The notes: generated by a model not told the origin, from the sequence alone. Positions 1-9,435 are shown, counted from the stretch's first letter. The stretch: 36,504 nt of DNA from an uncultured Enterobacteriaceae bacterium (GCA_947631255.1 CANRKT010000035.1:1-36504); one strand, 5' to 3'. Made by a program: numbers and translations.

Positions 1-6
1 TTATCT

Positions 7-36
7 TAAATATAGATTTGTAAAAATCTATATTTA
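7..36. other. AT-rich perfect inverted repeat upstream of gadB
   Basis: A 13-bp arm (7-19) is repeated in perfect inverted orientation at 24-36 around the 4-nt loop GTAA. The arms are almost entirely A/T and are followed by a T-rich stretch. It could be the terminator of a gene lying to the left of the window or a regulator site in the gadB leader; the sequence does not decide between these. I see no clear GadE box (TTAGGATTTTGTTATTTAAA-like) in the 100 nt available. Confidence 0.5.
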
Positions 37-100
37 TTCTATGTTATAGATGAGTTGATATTCATCGGATAGTAAACACTTAGCTAGTGAGGGATTATTT

Positions 101-1498
101 ATGAATAAGAAATCAGGATCTGCAAATTATAGCGAACTGGATGATGTTTATGGATCGCTTGAGTTGTCCAAAACATTACCAAAAAGCCAGTTCCCTACAG
201 AAGAGCGGGATCCTCGTAATGTATTCAGTGCGATACGTGATGAGCTTATGCTTGATGGTAATTCACGCCAAAACTTAGCAACATTCTGTCAAACATGGGT
301 GGATGACGAAATCCGTGAGTTGATGGACTTATCTATCGATAAAAACATGATAGATAAAGATGAATATCCACAAACCGCAGAGCTGGAAAGCCGTTGTGTG
401 CGTATGCTTGCGGACTTATGGCATTCACCTGATCCGGAAAATACGCTCGGTTGTTCAACGATTGGCTCATCAGAAGCGGCAATGCTGGGTGGTCTGGCAT
501 TAAAATGGCAGTGGCGTAAAAAACGTGCTGCTCAGGGAAAATCGACTGATAAACCTAATCTTATTTGTGGCCCGGTGCAGATCTGCTGGCATAAATTTGC
601 TCGTTATTTTGATGTTGAACTACGTGAAGTGCCACTTGAGGGTGACCGCCTGATTCTGAACGCGGAAGAAGTCTTGAAGCGTGCCGATGAAAATACGATT
701 GGTGTAGTACCAACTTTAGGTGTGACCTTTACCTGTCAGTATGAGCCGGTTAAAGAAATCAGCGACGCTTTAGATCAATTACAGAAAGATACCGGTTTAG
801 ATATCCCTATTCATGTGGATGGTGCCAGTGGCGGCTTCCTGGCTCCGTTCTGCGCACCAGAGCTGGAGTGGGATTTTCGCTTACCGCGTGTGAAGTCCGT
901 CAACTCCTCGGGGCATAAATTTGGTTTAGCACCACTGGGTGCCGGTTGGGTTGTCTGGCGTGAAGCGAAAGACTTGCCTGAAGAGCTGATTTTCAATGTG
1001 AACTATTTGGGTGGCAATATGCCAACCTTCGCACTGAACTTCTCTCGTCCAGGTGGGCAGATTGTCGCTCAGTATTACAATTTCCTGCGTCTGGGTCGTA
1101 ATGGCTATGCAAAAATACATAATGCTTGCTACGCCACAGCGCAGTACTTATCTCGCGAAATTGAAAAGCTGGGTCCATTCGAGATACTTTTTGATGGCGA
1201 CAGTAAAAGTGGTATTCCAGCCCTGGCATGGAAAATTAAAGAAGGCGCCAAAGTTAGCTACTCTTTATATGATATCGCCGATAAATTACGCAGCCGTGGC
1301 TGGCAAGTACCGGCCTATTCCATGCCCGCAAATCGTGAAGATATGGTGATTCAGCGTATTCTGGTACGCCACGGTGTCAGCTTGGATTTGGCTTCTTTAC
1401 TGGTGGACGATTTTAAACGTACTTTAGAGTATTTCGAAACACATCCTGTGAGTGTTCCACTGTCTGACAAAGACGGCACCAGTTTCAACCATAGCTAA
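101..1498 (+). CDS. gadB: glutamate decarboxylase, PLP-dependent (GadA/GadB)
   Basis: Converts glutamate to GABA and CO2, consuming a cytoplasmic proton; the core enzyme of glutamate-dependent acid resistance. The 465-aa product matches the usual length of E. coli GadA/GadB (466 aa) and is similar throughout. The PLP lysine is K273 in [12 protein letters not shown], and the cofactor-binding aspartate is D240 in HVDGASGG. The C-terminus ends SFNHS; the penultimate His corresponds to the His that in E. coli GadB closes the active site at neutral pH, so pH-gated activity is probably kept. The start is supported by GAGGG at 89-93, seven nt before the ATG. gadC follows on the same strand with a hairpin between them, so the pair is probably co-transcribed. 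The gadB rather than gadA name rests on linkage to gadC. Confidence 0.96.
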   Translation: MNKKSGSANYSELDDVYGSLELSKTLPKSQFPTEERDPRNVFSAIRDELMLDGNSRQNLATFCQTWVDDEIRELMDLSIDKNMIDKDEYPQTAELESRCVRMLADLWHSPDPENTLGCSTIGSSEAAMLGGLALKWQWRKKRAAQGKSTDKPNLICGPVQICWHKFARYFDVELREVPLEGDRLILNAEEVLKRADENTIGVVPTLGVTFTCQYEPVKEISDALDQLQKDTGLDIPIHVDGASGGFLAPFCAPELEWDFRLPRVKSVNSSGHKFGLAPLGAGWVVWREAKDLPEELIFNVNYLGGNMPTFALNFSRPGGQIVAQYYNFLRLGRNGYAKIHNACYATAQYLSREIEKLGPFEILFDGDSKSGIPALAWKIKEGAKVSYSLYDIADKLRSRGWQVPAYSMPANREDMVIQRILVRHGVSLDLASLLVDDFKRTLEYFETHPVSVPLSDKDGTSFNHS

Positions 1499-1513
1499 TC
1501 ATTGTATCCACAA

Positions 1514-1545
1514 CTGTTCAAAGGGGGTTCTGACCCTTTGAACAG
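1514..1545 (+). other. strong hairpin between gadB and gadC
   Basis: CTGTTCAAAGGG (1514-1525) and CCCTTTGAACAG (1534-1545) form a perfect 12-bp stem with an 8-nt loop, starting 15 nt after the gadB stop. No T-run follows, so it is not a typical intrinsic terminator. Partial attenuation or protection of the gadB mRNA 3' end, giving more decarboxylase than antiporter, is a reasonable inference. Confidence 0.7.
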
Positions 1546-1600
1546 CAGGTATCAGTTATTCACTGATTTATTTTACTCCATGTGCTTCAAGAGAGTATCT

Positions 1601-3175
1601 ATGGCGACAACAACGACAGCTCCGGCAGCAAAACAGCTAACGTTATTGGGCTTTTTTGCAATTACAGCATCAATGGTGATGGCGGTTTATGAATATCCAA
1701 CCTTCGCCACGTCAGGCTTCAGTTTAGTTTTCTTTCTCTTATTAGGGGGATTACTGTGGTTTATTCCTGTTGCTCTCTGTGCTGCTGAAATGGCAACCGT
1801 AGAAGGCTGGGAAGAGGGAGGGGTTTTTGCCTGGGTATCTAATACCTTGGGTGAACGCTGGGGATTTGCCGCTATTTCGTTTGGTTATCTGCAAATTGCA
1901 GTCGGCTTTATTCCAATGCTCTATTTTGTCCTCGGGGCCTTGTCATATATTCTGAACTGGCCAGAACTGAATACTGACCCGGTTATTAAAACCATTGCTG
2001 CATTAGTGATTTTATGGGGACTCGCGTTTACTCAGTTTGGTGGCACTAAATATACTGCAACGATTGCGAAAGTTGGTTTCTTTGCTGGTATTTTGCTGCC
2101 AGCCCTGATTTTAGTTGTTCTGGCTATTAGCTACTTAGTCAGTGGTGCACCACTGGCAATTGAAATCAGTGCTGCTACATTCTTCCCTGACTTCACCAAA
2201 ATCGGCACCATGGTAGTATTTGTTGCCTTTATTTTAAGTTATATGGGTGTTGAAGCTTCTGCAACCCACGTCAATGAAATGAAAAATCCGGGTAGGGATT
2301 ATCCGGCTGCCATGTTGTTACTGATGATAGCGGCCATCTGCTTAAGCTCAATTGGCGGATTATCTGTTGCAGCGGTTATTCCAAACAATGAAATCAACCT
2401 GTCGGCAGGAGTAGTACAAACATTTAGTGTCCTGTTTGGTCATTTCAGCACCACACTTGAGTGGGCAGTACGTGTTATTGCTGCGTTATTGCTGTTGGGT
2501 GTGCTGGCAGAAATTGCTTCATGGATTGTCGGGCCTTCACGTGGCATGTACGTTGCCGCTCAGCAAGGTATTTTGCCGAAAGCGTTCTCTAAAGTGAACA
2601 AAAATGGCGTGCCTGTAACCTTAGTCATTTCTCAATTACTGATCACCACAGTAGCCATCATTATTCTGACCAACACCGGTGGCGGCGGTAATATGTCGTT
2701 CCTGATTGCTCTGGCATTGACAGTCGTTATTTACCTGTGCAGCTACTTTATGTTGTTCCTCGGTTACATCCATCTGGTTCGCAAACAACCGGAAAAGAAA
2801 CGCGCCTTTAATATACCAGGAGGTAAAAGTGTTAAGCTGGTTCTTGCTTTTGTTGGACTGATTATCTCTATCTTTGCTTTTGTCGTTTCGTTCTTCCCAC
2901 CAAGTTCATTACCTGTTGGCGGAAGTGCAGATACTTATGTGACGTTGCTGGGTGTCAGCTTTGTGGTGATTTTCCTGGTGCCGTTTATTATCTATGCGCT
3001 GCACGATAAGAAAGATAAAGAAACGGGTATCACCATGGTGCATATCAAAACGCATAATGCGCCACGGAACCACTTCTTTATTCACCCGCGTGCCCGTTCT
3101 TTCTGGCACCTGGAACATAATGATAAATTGGCGGACAAGCAAGACAGTGCAATAACCCGTTCAGATAAAAAATAG
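1601..3175 (+). CDS. gadC: glutamate:GABA antiporter GadC
   Basis: Inner-membrane APC-superfamily exchanger that imports glutamate and exports GABA, completing the acid-resistance cycle with GadB. The reading frame is open from 1502, but the start at 1601 is chosen because GAGAG lies at 1591-1595 and because the resulting N-terminus (MATTTT...[19 protein letters not shown]) aligns with E. coli GadC. This gives 524 aa against 511 in E. coli. About twelve hydrophobic segments are visible, with family sequences such as [12 protein letters not shown] and [15 protein letters not shown]. The C-terminal tail ([15 protein letters not shown]) corresponds to the C-plug that blocks the channel at neutral pH. 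It continues about a dozen residues longer than in E. coli, with a polar, lysine-rich end. An intrinsic terminator follows. Confidence 0.95.
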   Translation: MATTTTAPAAKQLTLLGFFAITASMVMAVYEYPTFATSGFSLVFFLLLGGLLWFIPVALCAAEMATVEGWEEGGVFAWVSNTLGERWGFAAISFGYLQIAVGFIPMLYFVLGALSYILNWPELNTDPVIKTIAALVILWGLAFTQFGGTKYTATIAKVGFFAGILLPALILVVLAISYLVSGAPLAIEISAATFFPDFTKIGTMVVFVAFILSYMGVEASATHVNEMKNPGRDYPAAMLLLMIAAICLSSIGGLSVAAVIPNNEINLSAGVVQTFSVLFGHFSTTLEWAVRVIAALLLLGVLAEIASWIVGPSRGMYVAAQQGILPKAFSKVNKNGVPVTLVISQLLITTVAIIILTNTGGGGNMSFLIALALTVVIYLCSYFMLFLGYIHLVRKQPEKKRAFNIPGGKSVKLVLAFVGLIISIFAFVVSFFPPSSLPVGGSADTYVTLLGVSFVVIFLVPFIIYALHDKKDKETGITMVHIKTHNAPRNHFFIHPRARSFWHLEHNDKLADKQDSAITRSDKK

Positions 3176-3240
3176 CTCAGGAACGGCTATAACGGAGTGA
3201 GAGTCACTGACGTTTGTCAGGCCCACTGCGTAGCGGATAA

Positions 3241-3277
3241 AAAACCGGATAGCATTATATGGCTTTCCGGTTTTTTT
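3241..3277. terminator. bidirectional intrinsic terminator between gadC and the DUF1176 gene
   Basis: AAAACCGGA (3241-3249) pairs with TCCGGTTTT (3266-3274). A T-run follows on the plus strand (3271-3277), and an A-run precedes the stem, giving a T-run on the minus strand. It therefore ends gadC transcription and the convergent DUF1176 gene whose stop is at 3297. Confidence 0.9.
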
Positions 3278-3296
3278 ATTAGAGTGGTTTATACGC

Positions 3297-4367
3297 TCAA
3301 CGGGTGACTATTCGAGTCACTATCTGTGGTATATCCCAGGCTCCTCCTGCTTGAATCAAACGACAACGCCCAGTATCACCTGATGAGCTGACAACAAATT
3401 GTTGACCATCCCAGACCCATTGCTGGTAACTCCAGCAGTCTCCTAAGCCACGACCTTTCATAGAAAATGACAGCAGGCCGTCTTGATAGTCGGTGGCACT
3501 GTCGGTTACCAGCTCGGGAGGAACGCTCATATTGTTGTGGATAACGAAATACATATCACCGCTGTTATAGGCTGCTCTCCAGCAAGGCACGGAGACTAAG
3601 GATTGTTCGCTATTGAGGCTGGCTATCTGCCATGTTTCGGCCAGTAGTTCTTCATCACAATCGGTTGTCGTACTCTTTAATTCCAGTATTCGTGATTTAA
3701 TTAATGCGGTTTCCTGAACGGTCATATCGCGACTTTGAGCATCAGTCACCGGGGCTTTAACAATCACCGGGGCTTCAATGGCTGGCTTGATGCCCGCTTC
3801 GTTGGCTGTTCCTTTTTTGAATAACGCATCAGGTGTGTCGATACGGCCCTGGACGTCGTCCATTTTCAGTAACACAGCATTCGAACCGGCTCCAGAGAAC
3901 ACGAATTCATTGGAATTATCTTTAAAACTGATGGTGGTATCACGCTGTAGTGCCTGCTTAAAGGCACTGAACTGAGCTTCACTCATTTTCCAGCTGCCTT
4001 CACTTTCAGCCAATAACGACCCCTGCGATTTTTGACCTATCAGTAATACCGGAGCCCCAGGGTTTTTCTGTGCGGCTTCACCCTCATAGTCTGCCAGCAT
4101 GACTTGATTAGTGATTGGGGTAGAGACACCCGCTTCACGGGTAATTAACACCGTTGCCGCAGGATAGGTGTCGTCGGATGAGTAGCCCGCTGCGCGGCAG
4201 ATCAGGGTGTTATCGCACGTCAAATCCCAGTCTTTGTGGGTAAAATTGACCGCCTCTGTTATCTGCGTGGCTTGTACACACTGGGAGATAACTAATGCCA
4301 GCCCGGGCAGAATTAATCGAGTACTAAGCTTGCTGAAGAGGGCGGGAATACACTTCCGTTGAGTCAT
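3297..4367 (-). CDS. secreted DUF1176-family protein
   Basis: A 356-aa protein with a hydrophobic N-terminal segment (about residues 17-33, ending VQA) that looks like a signal peptide, so it is probably periplasmic. Several cysteines are present (LTCDNTLICRAAGY near residue 50, then later CDEE, VPCWRAAYN, GDCWS and GRCRL), compatible with disulfides in an exported protein. The C-terminal pattern GRGLGDCWSYQQWVWDGQQF, followed by a second cysteine, is characteristic of DUF1176. No biochemical function is established for this family as far as I know. The gene is convergent to gadC and shares its terminator. A 124-nt gap separates it from the phosphatase gene, so it is probably a separate transcription unit. 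Confidence 0.75.
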   Translation of the reverse strand: MTQRKCIPALFSKLSTRLILPGLALVISQCVQATQITEAVNFTHKDWDLTCDNTLICRAAGYSSDDTYPAATVLITREAGVSTPITNQVMLADYEGEAAQKNPGAPVLLIGQKSQGSLLAESEGSWKMSEAQFSAFKQALQRDTTISFKDNSNEFVFSGAGSNAVLLKMDDVQGRIDTPDALFKKGTANEAGIKPAIEAPVIVKAPVTDAQSRDMTVQETALIKSRILELKSTTTDCDEELLAETWQIASLNSEQSLVSVPCWRAAYNSGDMYFVIHNNMSVPPELVTDSATDYQDGLLSFSMKGRGLGDCWSYQQWVWDGQQFVVSSSGDTGRCRLIQAGGAWDIPQIVTRIVTR

Positions 4368-4455
4368 AAATTATCCATTTAAAGATGATGTTTTTGGGTT
4401 TGTTTTGGAGTGAAGGTTGATTAGAGCAGATGTGATTTTAGCGTTGGTTGTGAGA

Positions 4456-4481
4456 ATTCGCTGCCTAATCGAGCAGCGAAT
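4456..4481 (-). terminator. hairpin downstream of the phosphatase gene
   Basis: ATTCGCTGC (4456-4464) and GCAGCGAAT (4473-4481) form a 9-bp stem with an 8-nt loop, 11 nt beyond the stop of the phosphatase gene on the minus strand. The sequence after it on that strand (TCTCACAACC) has no good T-run, so termination may be weak or factor-dependent. Confidence 0.5.
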
Positions 4482-4491
4482 AGCAATAATA

Positions 4492-5259
4492 CTATTTTAG
4501 TGGTGTTAAAAGTGTTGAAAGTCTCGACAGGACTGTCTGGCTGCCGGCTAATACAGTATTACCCTTTAGTAAACCCTCATTTTCCAGAAACGCATTACTG
4601 CTGCCCCCGGCTTCGGTTATCAGTAGCAATCCGGCCAGTACATCCCAGCTATTAATATGTTCTTCGTAATAAGCATGCACCAGGCCGGCGGCAACATGTG
4701 CCAGCATTAGCGCTCCGGCGCCAAAGCGACGATATTCGATACCGTCATTGAGTATAGATTCAAGAGTCTGAGTATAACGTGCCGCCGTGGTACGGCTGGA
4801 TCGTCCCATACCCACTATCACGGAATCAGAGGCTGGCTCATGCAGGAATAAACGTTGACCATTGAGAAAAGCCCCAGAACCACGGCGAGCCAAGAAAAAT
4901 TCATTACGATCAGGGGAGTAGATTATCCCTAATTCGATAATGTCTTGTTTTACGTAAGCGAGCGAAATACACCAGTAGTCCATACCCTGGATAAAGTTGG
5001 TGGTGCCGTCTATCGGATCCAGCACCCAGATCCCAGACTCCCCAGCAATCAGACCACTCTCTTCCCCAAGAAAACCATCCTGTGGGAATTGCTCACCTAG
5101 CCATTGTTTTAATTCGGTCTCAACATACACATCAGCTTCGGAGACAAAATCCTGGCGACCTTTGGTTTCAATCTGCAATCCTGCATCACGTAGCTTTTGC
5201 GCGCTTGCACCTAACTGGCGAATTAAATTACATAACTCTTGCTGTTGTTGTTCCGTCAT
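4492..5259 (-). CDS. inositol-monophosphatase-family phosphatase
   Basis: A 255-aa cytoplasmic Mg2+-dependent phosphatase of the IMPase/SuhB/CysQ superfamily. The metal-site motifs are present in order: GEESG near residue 65, WVLDPIDGTTNF near residue 80, and the C-terminal WDVLAGLLLITEAGG near residue 205. It is the last gene of a probable three-gene operon after an MBL hydrolase and a LacI-type regulator, starting 13 nt after the regulator stop. It is divergent from an ABC importer. Family members act on inositol phosphates, sugar phosphates or PAP. The context (dedicated regulator and transporter) argues against the housekeeping SuhB or CysQ roles and for a catabolic dephosphorylation. The substrate is unknown. 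Confidence 0.88.
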   Translation of the reverse strand: MTEQQQQELCNLIRQLGASAQKLRDAGLQIETKGRQDFVSEADVYVETELKQWLGEQFPQDGFLGEESGLIAGESGIWVLDPIDGTTNFIQGMDYWCISLAYVKQDIIELGIIYSPDRNEFFLARRGSGAFLNGQRLFLHEPASDSVIVGMGRSSRTTAARYTQTLESILNDGIEYRRFGAGALMLAHVAAGLVHAYYEEHINSWDVLAGLLLITEAGGSSNAFLENEGLLKGNTVLAGSQTVLSRLSTLLTPLK

Positions 5260-5272
5260 TTTCTCGCTCTTA

Positions 5273-6286
5273 TCAAATAGATGGCGATGTGCGCCGATAA
5301 ATTAATGACACTTTCACCCAGGAAATTTGTGAGGGTTGTGTCGGATTGCGGGTGCGTGCCAGCAGATGAGCAAGTGCTTGCTGGGATAGCTCCATAATGT
5401 CCTGATGTAGCGTTGTTAACTGGTAACTATATTGCTCGGTTTGTGGCGTATTATCAAAGCCGATAAGCTGAAAATCTTCCGGAGCATTTTTGCCTAGCTT
5501 TCGCATACCGTCGAGAAATCCGCAGGCTAATTGGGCGTTAGCACAAAATACTCCCAGACCTTCACCGGCTTGTAACGCAGCCAGGAAACCGCCGTGATAT
5601 CCTTCTTGACTGGCAATCAGAGGCACGAGATTCTGCTCGATATCCACTCCTGATTGCTGCAGTACCTGACTAAAAGCTTCACCGCGCATTCTACCCGCCC
5701 AGGTTGAGTTCTGAGTATTCAGCCAGCCAAAACGATGGTAACCGGCTCGAATTAACTGCTCAGCCGCCAGGGTCGCACCCGCAACATTATCGGAACAAAC
5801 ATAATCTACGCCTGGAATATCAGGCTGACGATTAATACCGACTACCGGGATATGCTGCTGTACGCATTGATTGACCAGAGATTCTGGTGGTTTACCAGAA
5901 GTCACTATCACTCCTGAAACGCGAAATTGGGTAAAATTACGCAAGGTTTCCGCCAATTCCTGTTCATTATGAATTTCAGTGACCAGAGCTTGAAAACCAT
6001 GACGCTGTATCTCACCCAGTAACCCATCCAGTAGTGAGCTGCGAAAAGGATCGCTGATATGAGAAACAATCACCCCGATTAAGTGAGTGCGTTGACGATT
6101 AAGTCCTTGTGCTAAAAAGTTGACTTGATAACCCAGCTCTTCCGCGACTTGTAATACACGGGCGCGAGTTGCTGGGGAAATACTGCCGTTATTACTCAGT
6201 GCCCGGGAGACCACGGCTCTGGATACGCCTGCTTTACTGGCGACATCTTGGGCGGTCACATTTTGTCTGCCGGGTAGCGAATTCAC
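5273..6286 (-). CDS. LacI-family transcriptional regulator
   Basis: A 337-aa repressor-type regulator. Residues about 12-60 form the LacI helix-turn-helix and hinge (TAQDVASKAGVSRAVVSRAL, then ARVLQVAEELGYQVN). The remainder is the periplasmic-binding-protein-like effector domain, starting LIGVIVSHISDPF. The start overlaps the end of the MBL gene by four nt (ATGA-type), indicating translational coupling. A perfect CpG-centred palindrome in the divergent intergenic region (7155-7170) is the likely operator. The parsimonious model is that it controls both divergent operons in response to the transported compound or a breakdown product. The effector is unknown. Confidence 0.93.
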   Translation of the reverse strand: MNSLPGRQNVTAQDVASKAGVSRAVVSRALSNNGSISPATRARVLQVAEELGYQVNFLAQGLNRQRTHLIGVIVSHISDPFRSSLLDGLLGEIQRHGFQALVTEIHNEQELAETLRNFTQFRVSGVIVTSGKPPESLVNQCVQQHIPVVGINRQPDIPGVDYVCSDNVAGATLAAEQLIRAGYHRFGWLNTQNSTWAGRMRGEAFSQVLQQSGVDIEQNLVPLIASQEGYHGGFLAALQAGEGLGVFCANAQLACGFLDGMRKLGKNAPEDFQLIGFDNTPQTEQYSYQLTTLHQDIMELSQQALAHLLARTRNPTQPSQISWVKVSLIYRRTSPSI

Positions 6287-7050
6287 AGCGGATATTCCAT
6301 GTGAAAGAACTGCTGCTGAGGGAAGTCATACTGTAAACCATCCTCACTGACAAATAGGCCCGGATAGGACAGGCAGGCTTGTTTCAGTGCTGGCAAGATA
6401 GCGTCATTGCAGTGATAGAGTCCCAGTCTGGATAAGGCCAATTCCTGAAACAGGGTGAGACAGCCGGGAAAATCACCATGGGAAGCATCATGTGCCAGCG
6501 ATACCATCGACGCGCACTCCTGAAAGGCGAGCTGACTGCCCGCCATCAACGCGATTGACTCTGGAGTTGGGCGACCGTCACCACTGTAAAAAAGACTGTA
6601 ATGACCAGTATCTATCCGGATCGCCTGATTGGGAATTTCATGCAAAGTCGCTGCAGTCTGGATTTTCCAGTGCTGCCAGTTCCAGCAAGTAGCACTGTCA
6701 CGCCATTCAATAGCAAAGGTTAAAGATGTCGCGGGCCAGTTTGCCAGCCCCGCCAGTTGCATTAATACTGGACGTTGTTCCGGCTGGCTGTAGATGACCA
6801 GTGGTTTTTGGCGTGAAAAACTTTTCCAGTAGTTAAGTAATGCCGTCAGCCCAGTGCAATGATCTGGATGGACGTGGGTAAAGAATATCGCATCAATATC
6901 ATTAATTTCTCCTCCTCGTTGCCATAATGCTCGGGGGATGGTCGGACCGCAATCAATAAGCCATTGGTAATGACCATCCATTACTCTTAATGCTGAAGTA
7001 TTTTGCCAGCGAGAGAATGCGCTACCACAACCGAGAACGTCTATTTTCAT
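6283..7050 (-). CDS. MBL-fold metallo-hydrolase (RNase Z/PhnP-like)
   Basis: A 255-aa metallo-beta-lactamase-fold protein without a signal peptide, so cytoplasmic. The metal-binding motif HVHPDH is at residues 59-64; later candidate ligands lie in TLHEIPN, YSGDGR and SLAHDASHGD. The opening MKIDVLGCGSAFS is typical of the subgroup containing RNase Z, PqqB and PhnP, many of which cleave phosphodiesters or cyclic phosphates. It is the first gene of the operon with the LacI regulator and the phosphatase. A diesterase step followed by a monoesterase step would be a coherent pathway, but this is inferred from gene content. On the minus strand GAGGAAAA precedes the start. Confidence 0.85.
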   Translation of the reverse strand: MKIDVLGCGSAFSRWQNTSALRVMDGHYQWLIDCGPTIPRALWQRGGEINDIDAIFFTHVHPDHCTGLTALLNYWKSFSRQKPLVIYSQPEQRPVLMQLAGLANWPATSLTFAIEWRDSATCWNWQHWKIQTAATLHEIPNQAIRIDTGHYSLFYSGDGRPTPESIALMAGSQLAFQECASMVSLAHDASHGDFPGCLTLFQELALSRLGLYHCNDAILPALKQACLSYPGLFVSEDGLQYDFPQQQFFHMEYPL

Positions 7051-7154
7051 TTTTCCTCGCTAAAAATTTTTCGCACTTAATTAAAGTGTCACAAAGACAC
7101 GCCAGAGTAGGCTCACATAGTGTCGGATTTACGTTTCATTTTTTTTACAAATAA

Positions 7155-7170
7155 ATGAACACGTGTTCAT
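7155..7170. promoter_or_regulatory. probable LacI-family operator in the divergent promoter region
   Basis: ATGAACACGTGTTCAT is a perfect 16-bp palindrome with a central CpG, the usual layout of LacI-family operators. It lies 40 nt upstream of the ABC ATPase start and about 105 nt upstream of the MBL gene start. A weaker palindrome, GTGTC-N5-GACAC, lies at 7086-7100, nearer the minus-strand operon. The cognate regulator is most likely the LacI protein encoded at 5273-6286. Confidence 0.8.
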
Positions 7171-7209
7171 CGGCACCGAAAAAATTAAATAGACTGTCTG
7201 GATACCCTA

Positions 7210-8253
7210 ATGAGCTACCTGGATATTGCCCAACTGAAAATTAGTTATGGCGACAAAGTTGTACTGCAAGATATTAATCTGGCAGTCAATAAAGGCGAAA
7301 TGATTGCTCTGCTTGGCCCCTCGGGTTGCGGAAAAACCACATTATTAAATGCGCTCTGTGGCTTTATTCCCGTACAGCAGGGAAGTATCGTTGTTGCAGG
7401 TCGGAATATCACGATGAGTGAGCCGGAACAACGTAATATTACGATGGTTTTTCAAAGCTATGCCTTATGGCCGCATTTATCGGTGGCACGTAATATTGGT
7501 TATGGCCTGAAACTACGTAAATGGAAAAGCCATGAGATTAAACAGCGGGTTGATGAATTATTACAGACAGTCAATCTGGAGGGGTTAGCAGAGGCAAAAA
7601 TAACGGAACTTTCTGGTGGCCAGCGTCAGCGAGTGGCACTGGCGCGTGCGCTGGCAATCGAGCCGGATGTGCTAGTCCTTGACGAACCGCTCTCTAATCT
7701 TGATGCCAAGGTGCGTTTGAGTGTGCGCCATGAAATTAAATTACTGCAAAAAAAGCTCGGTTTTACTTCGGTTATTGTCACCCACGATCAACAAGAAGCC
7801 TTGGTCATGGCTGACCGTATTGTGGTGCTAAATAATGGTCATATTGAACAGGTTGGTACCCCGGAAGATATATATCAGCGTCCTGCTACACCATTTGTGG
7901 CTGATTTTATGGGGGCTGACAATCGTATTTCATTGGCTGAAATAACGACCTCGATGGGCGGTAAATATCATCTTAATTTGCTGAATGAATATCAAGCGGA
8001 AAGCTTGCTCTATTTTCGTAGTATCGATGTTGCTCTTTCAGTACTAAACCAGGATAAACCGCTACAGGGATTAACTCTTGAAGGTATCGTCGAACAGAAT
8101 GCTTTTCTCGGACACCATTACCGTCACGGAATTCGTTGCCACGACCGATTATTTCTTGCCGATTCACCACAATGCTGGCCTGTTAACACCCCAGTGAAAT
8201 TACAGATCCCAGCATCAGCGCTGCATATTTTTAATACACATCATACGCATTAA
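7210..8253 (+). CDS. ABC importer ATP-binding subunit
   Basis: A 347-aa nucleotide-binding subunit that powers import through the two permeases encoded downstream. Walker A is GPSGCGKTT (residues 36-44), the Q-loop lies in VFQSYALWP, the signature is LSGGQ (134-138) and Walker B is VLVLDEP (154-160), followed by the H-loop in VTHDQ. The C-terminal third (from about residue 240) is a regulatory extension of the TOBE type. The subunit resembles the polyamine/Fe3+/phosphonate/sugar-phosphate group (PotA, FbpC, AfuC). The start has only a weak Shine-Dalgarno sequence. It is the first gene of the right-hand operon: ATPase, binding protein, permease, permease. Confidence 0.93.
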   Translation: MSYLDIAQLKISYGDKVVLQDINLAVNKGEMIALLGPSGCGKTTLLNALCGFIPVQQGSIVVAGRNITMSEPEQRNITMVFQSYALWPHLSVARNIGYGLKLRKWKSHEIKQRVDELLQTVNLEGLAEAKITELSGGQRQRVALARALAIEPDVLVLDEPLSNLDAKVRLSVRHEIKLLQKKLGFTSVIVTHDQQEALVMADRIVVLNNGHIEQVGTPEDIYQRPATPFVADFMGADNRISLAEITTSMGGKYHLNLLNEYQAESLLYFRSIDVALSVLNQDKPLQGLTLEGIVEQNAFLGHHYRHGIRCHDRLFLADSPQCWPVNTPVKLQIPASALHIFNTHHTH

Positions 8254-8282
8254 AATTATTCCATTACTCTGAGGGCAATTTT

Positions 8283-9422
8283 ATGTTTACCAAAACAAAA
8301 CTCGCGCTGGTTACTGCATTATTTCTAAGCAGCGCTGCACAAGCTGAAACTGTATTAAATGTCGCCACTGCTGGTGATCAGAATATGGTGGATTACGTTA
8401 AGACCTGGCTGGGACCAAAATTTGAAGCGAGCCATCCGGGTGTCAAAGTCAGAGTCATAGGTACCGGTCCTGGTGATGCAGGTTCGAATAAAGTGGTTGA
8501 AAAATTAACGGCTCAAAAAGAGAGTGGTGCTAAAACCTGGGATATTGATGTTGCAGTTGTTCATCAGAAAGCGGGGGGTGAGCTGGTAGAAAAAGGTTTG
8601 CTAGAAAAATATCGCCAGCAAATTAAAACCGGTTCAATGGTTAGTGCTGATAATGCTAAAAATGCGCTTGGTGTGAACGTTGATGACTATGTTATGCCGA
8701 TGTTCTTAAGTCAGACGGCGATTGCCTGGAATAGTGATGCGATAAAAACCCCGCCATCCTCTTATGATGAGCTGGTCACTTGGGCACAAAATAATCCACA
8801 GTCTTTTGGCTATAACGGTATTAAAAATGGTATGTCTGGCGTGAGTTTTGTGGTGGGCTGGATTTATGCCTATGGCACTGATGCTAAGCGTTTATCTGCA
8901 CTACCTTACGATAAAAGTGTGGAAAAAGACTGGCCACAAGCGTTTGAGAAACTGAAAGCCTTTAATAAGTATGTGACCTTTACTCCTGGTAATGCCGGGA
9001 CACTCGATATGCTGTCGCGCGGTGAAATTACTATGGGACCAGTATGGGTAGATATGTTCTACAGCTGGAAAGATCAGGGCAAATTACCACCATCACTGAA
9101 GCTGAGTTTACTGGCTCCGGGCATGCCAGGACAACCTATGTATTACGTGACACCAGCTAAGGCGGCACAACCACAACTGGCTCGCGAATTTATTGAACTG
9201 GCTACCAGTCCGGAAGTACAGGCTGAAGGTATTGTGAAACAGTTCAACTGGTATCCGGGTATTGACGCAGAACATGTGAAATCACAACTGGATGAGAAAA
9301 CCTGGCAGAAACTGTTTGCTGAAATATCACCAGAAGCACTGGCTGAATATGGCAAAAGTTTCCCAATAGCACCTTATTTTGACGATATCAAAGAAGGCTA
9401 TGAAAGCCAGGTCAGTAACTAA
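8283..9422 (+). CDS. periplasmic solute-binding protein of the ABC importer
   Basis: A 379-aa secreted binding protein. The signal peptide ends at the AQA site (about residue 22) and the mature protein begins ETVLNVATAG. The fold type is the bacterial extracellular solute-binding family seen with iron, polyamine, phosphonate and sugar-phosphate importers. The mature region contains a GTGPGDAGSNKVVEKL stretch that is a plausible anion/phosphate contact loop; this is inference. The signal peptide has no lipobox cysteine, as expected for a soluble Gram-negative binding protein. It lies 29 nt after the ATPase gene. A stem-loop follows it, which would help to keep the binding protein in excess of the membrane subunits. 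Confidence 0.92.
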   Translation: MFTKTKLALVTALFLSSAAQAETVLNVATAGDQNMVDYVKTWLGPKFEASHPGVKVRVIGTGPGDAGSNKVVEKLTAQKESGAKTWDIDVAVVHQKAGGELVEKGLLEKYRQQIKTGSMVSADNAKNALGVNVDDYVMPMFLSQTAIAWNSDAIKTPPSSYDELVTWAQNNPQSFGYNGIKNGMSGVSFVVGWIYAYGTDAKRLSALPYDKSVEKDWPQAFEKLKAFNKYVTFTPGNAGTLDMLSRGEITMGPVWVDMFYSWKDQGKLPPSLKLSLLAPGMPGQPMYYVTPAKAAQPQLAREFIELATSPEVQAEGIVKQFNWYPGIDAEHVKSQLDEKTWQKLFAEISPEALAEYGKSFPIAPYFDDIKEGYESQVSN

Positions 9423-9435
9423 TGATTTTCTGATG

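Noticed and set aside
1-100. GadE box or W/X-type regulator sites upstream of gadB
   Set aside because: No convincing match in the 100 nt present; the needed upstream sequence lies outside the window.
811-1349. Several 60-98 aa frames on both strands inside gadB
   Set aside because: They lie wholly inside a strongly conserved gene, have no ribosome-binding sites of note and no recognisable products.
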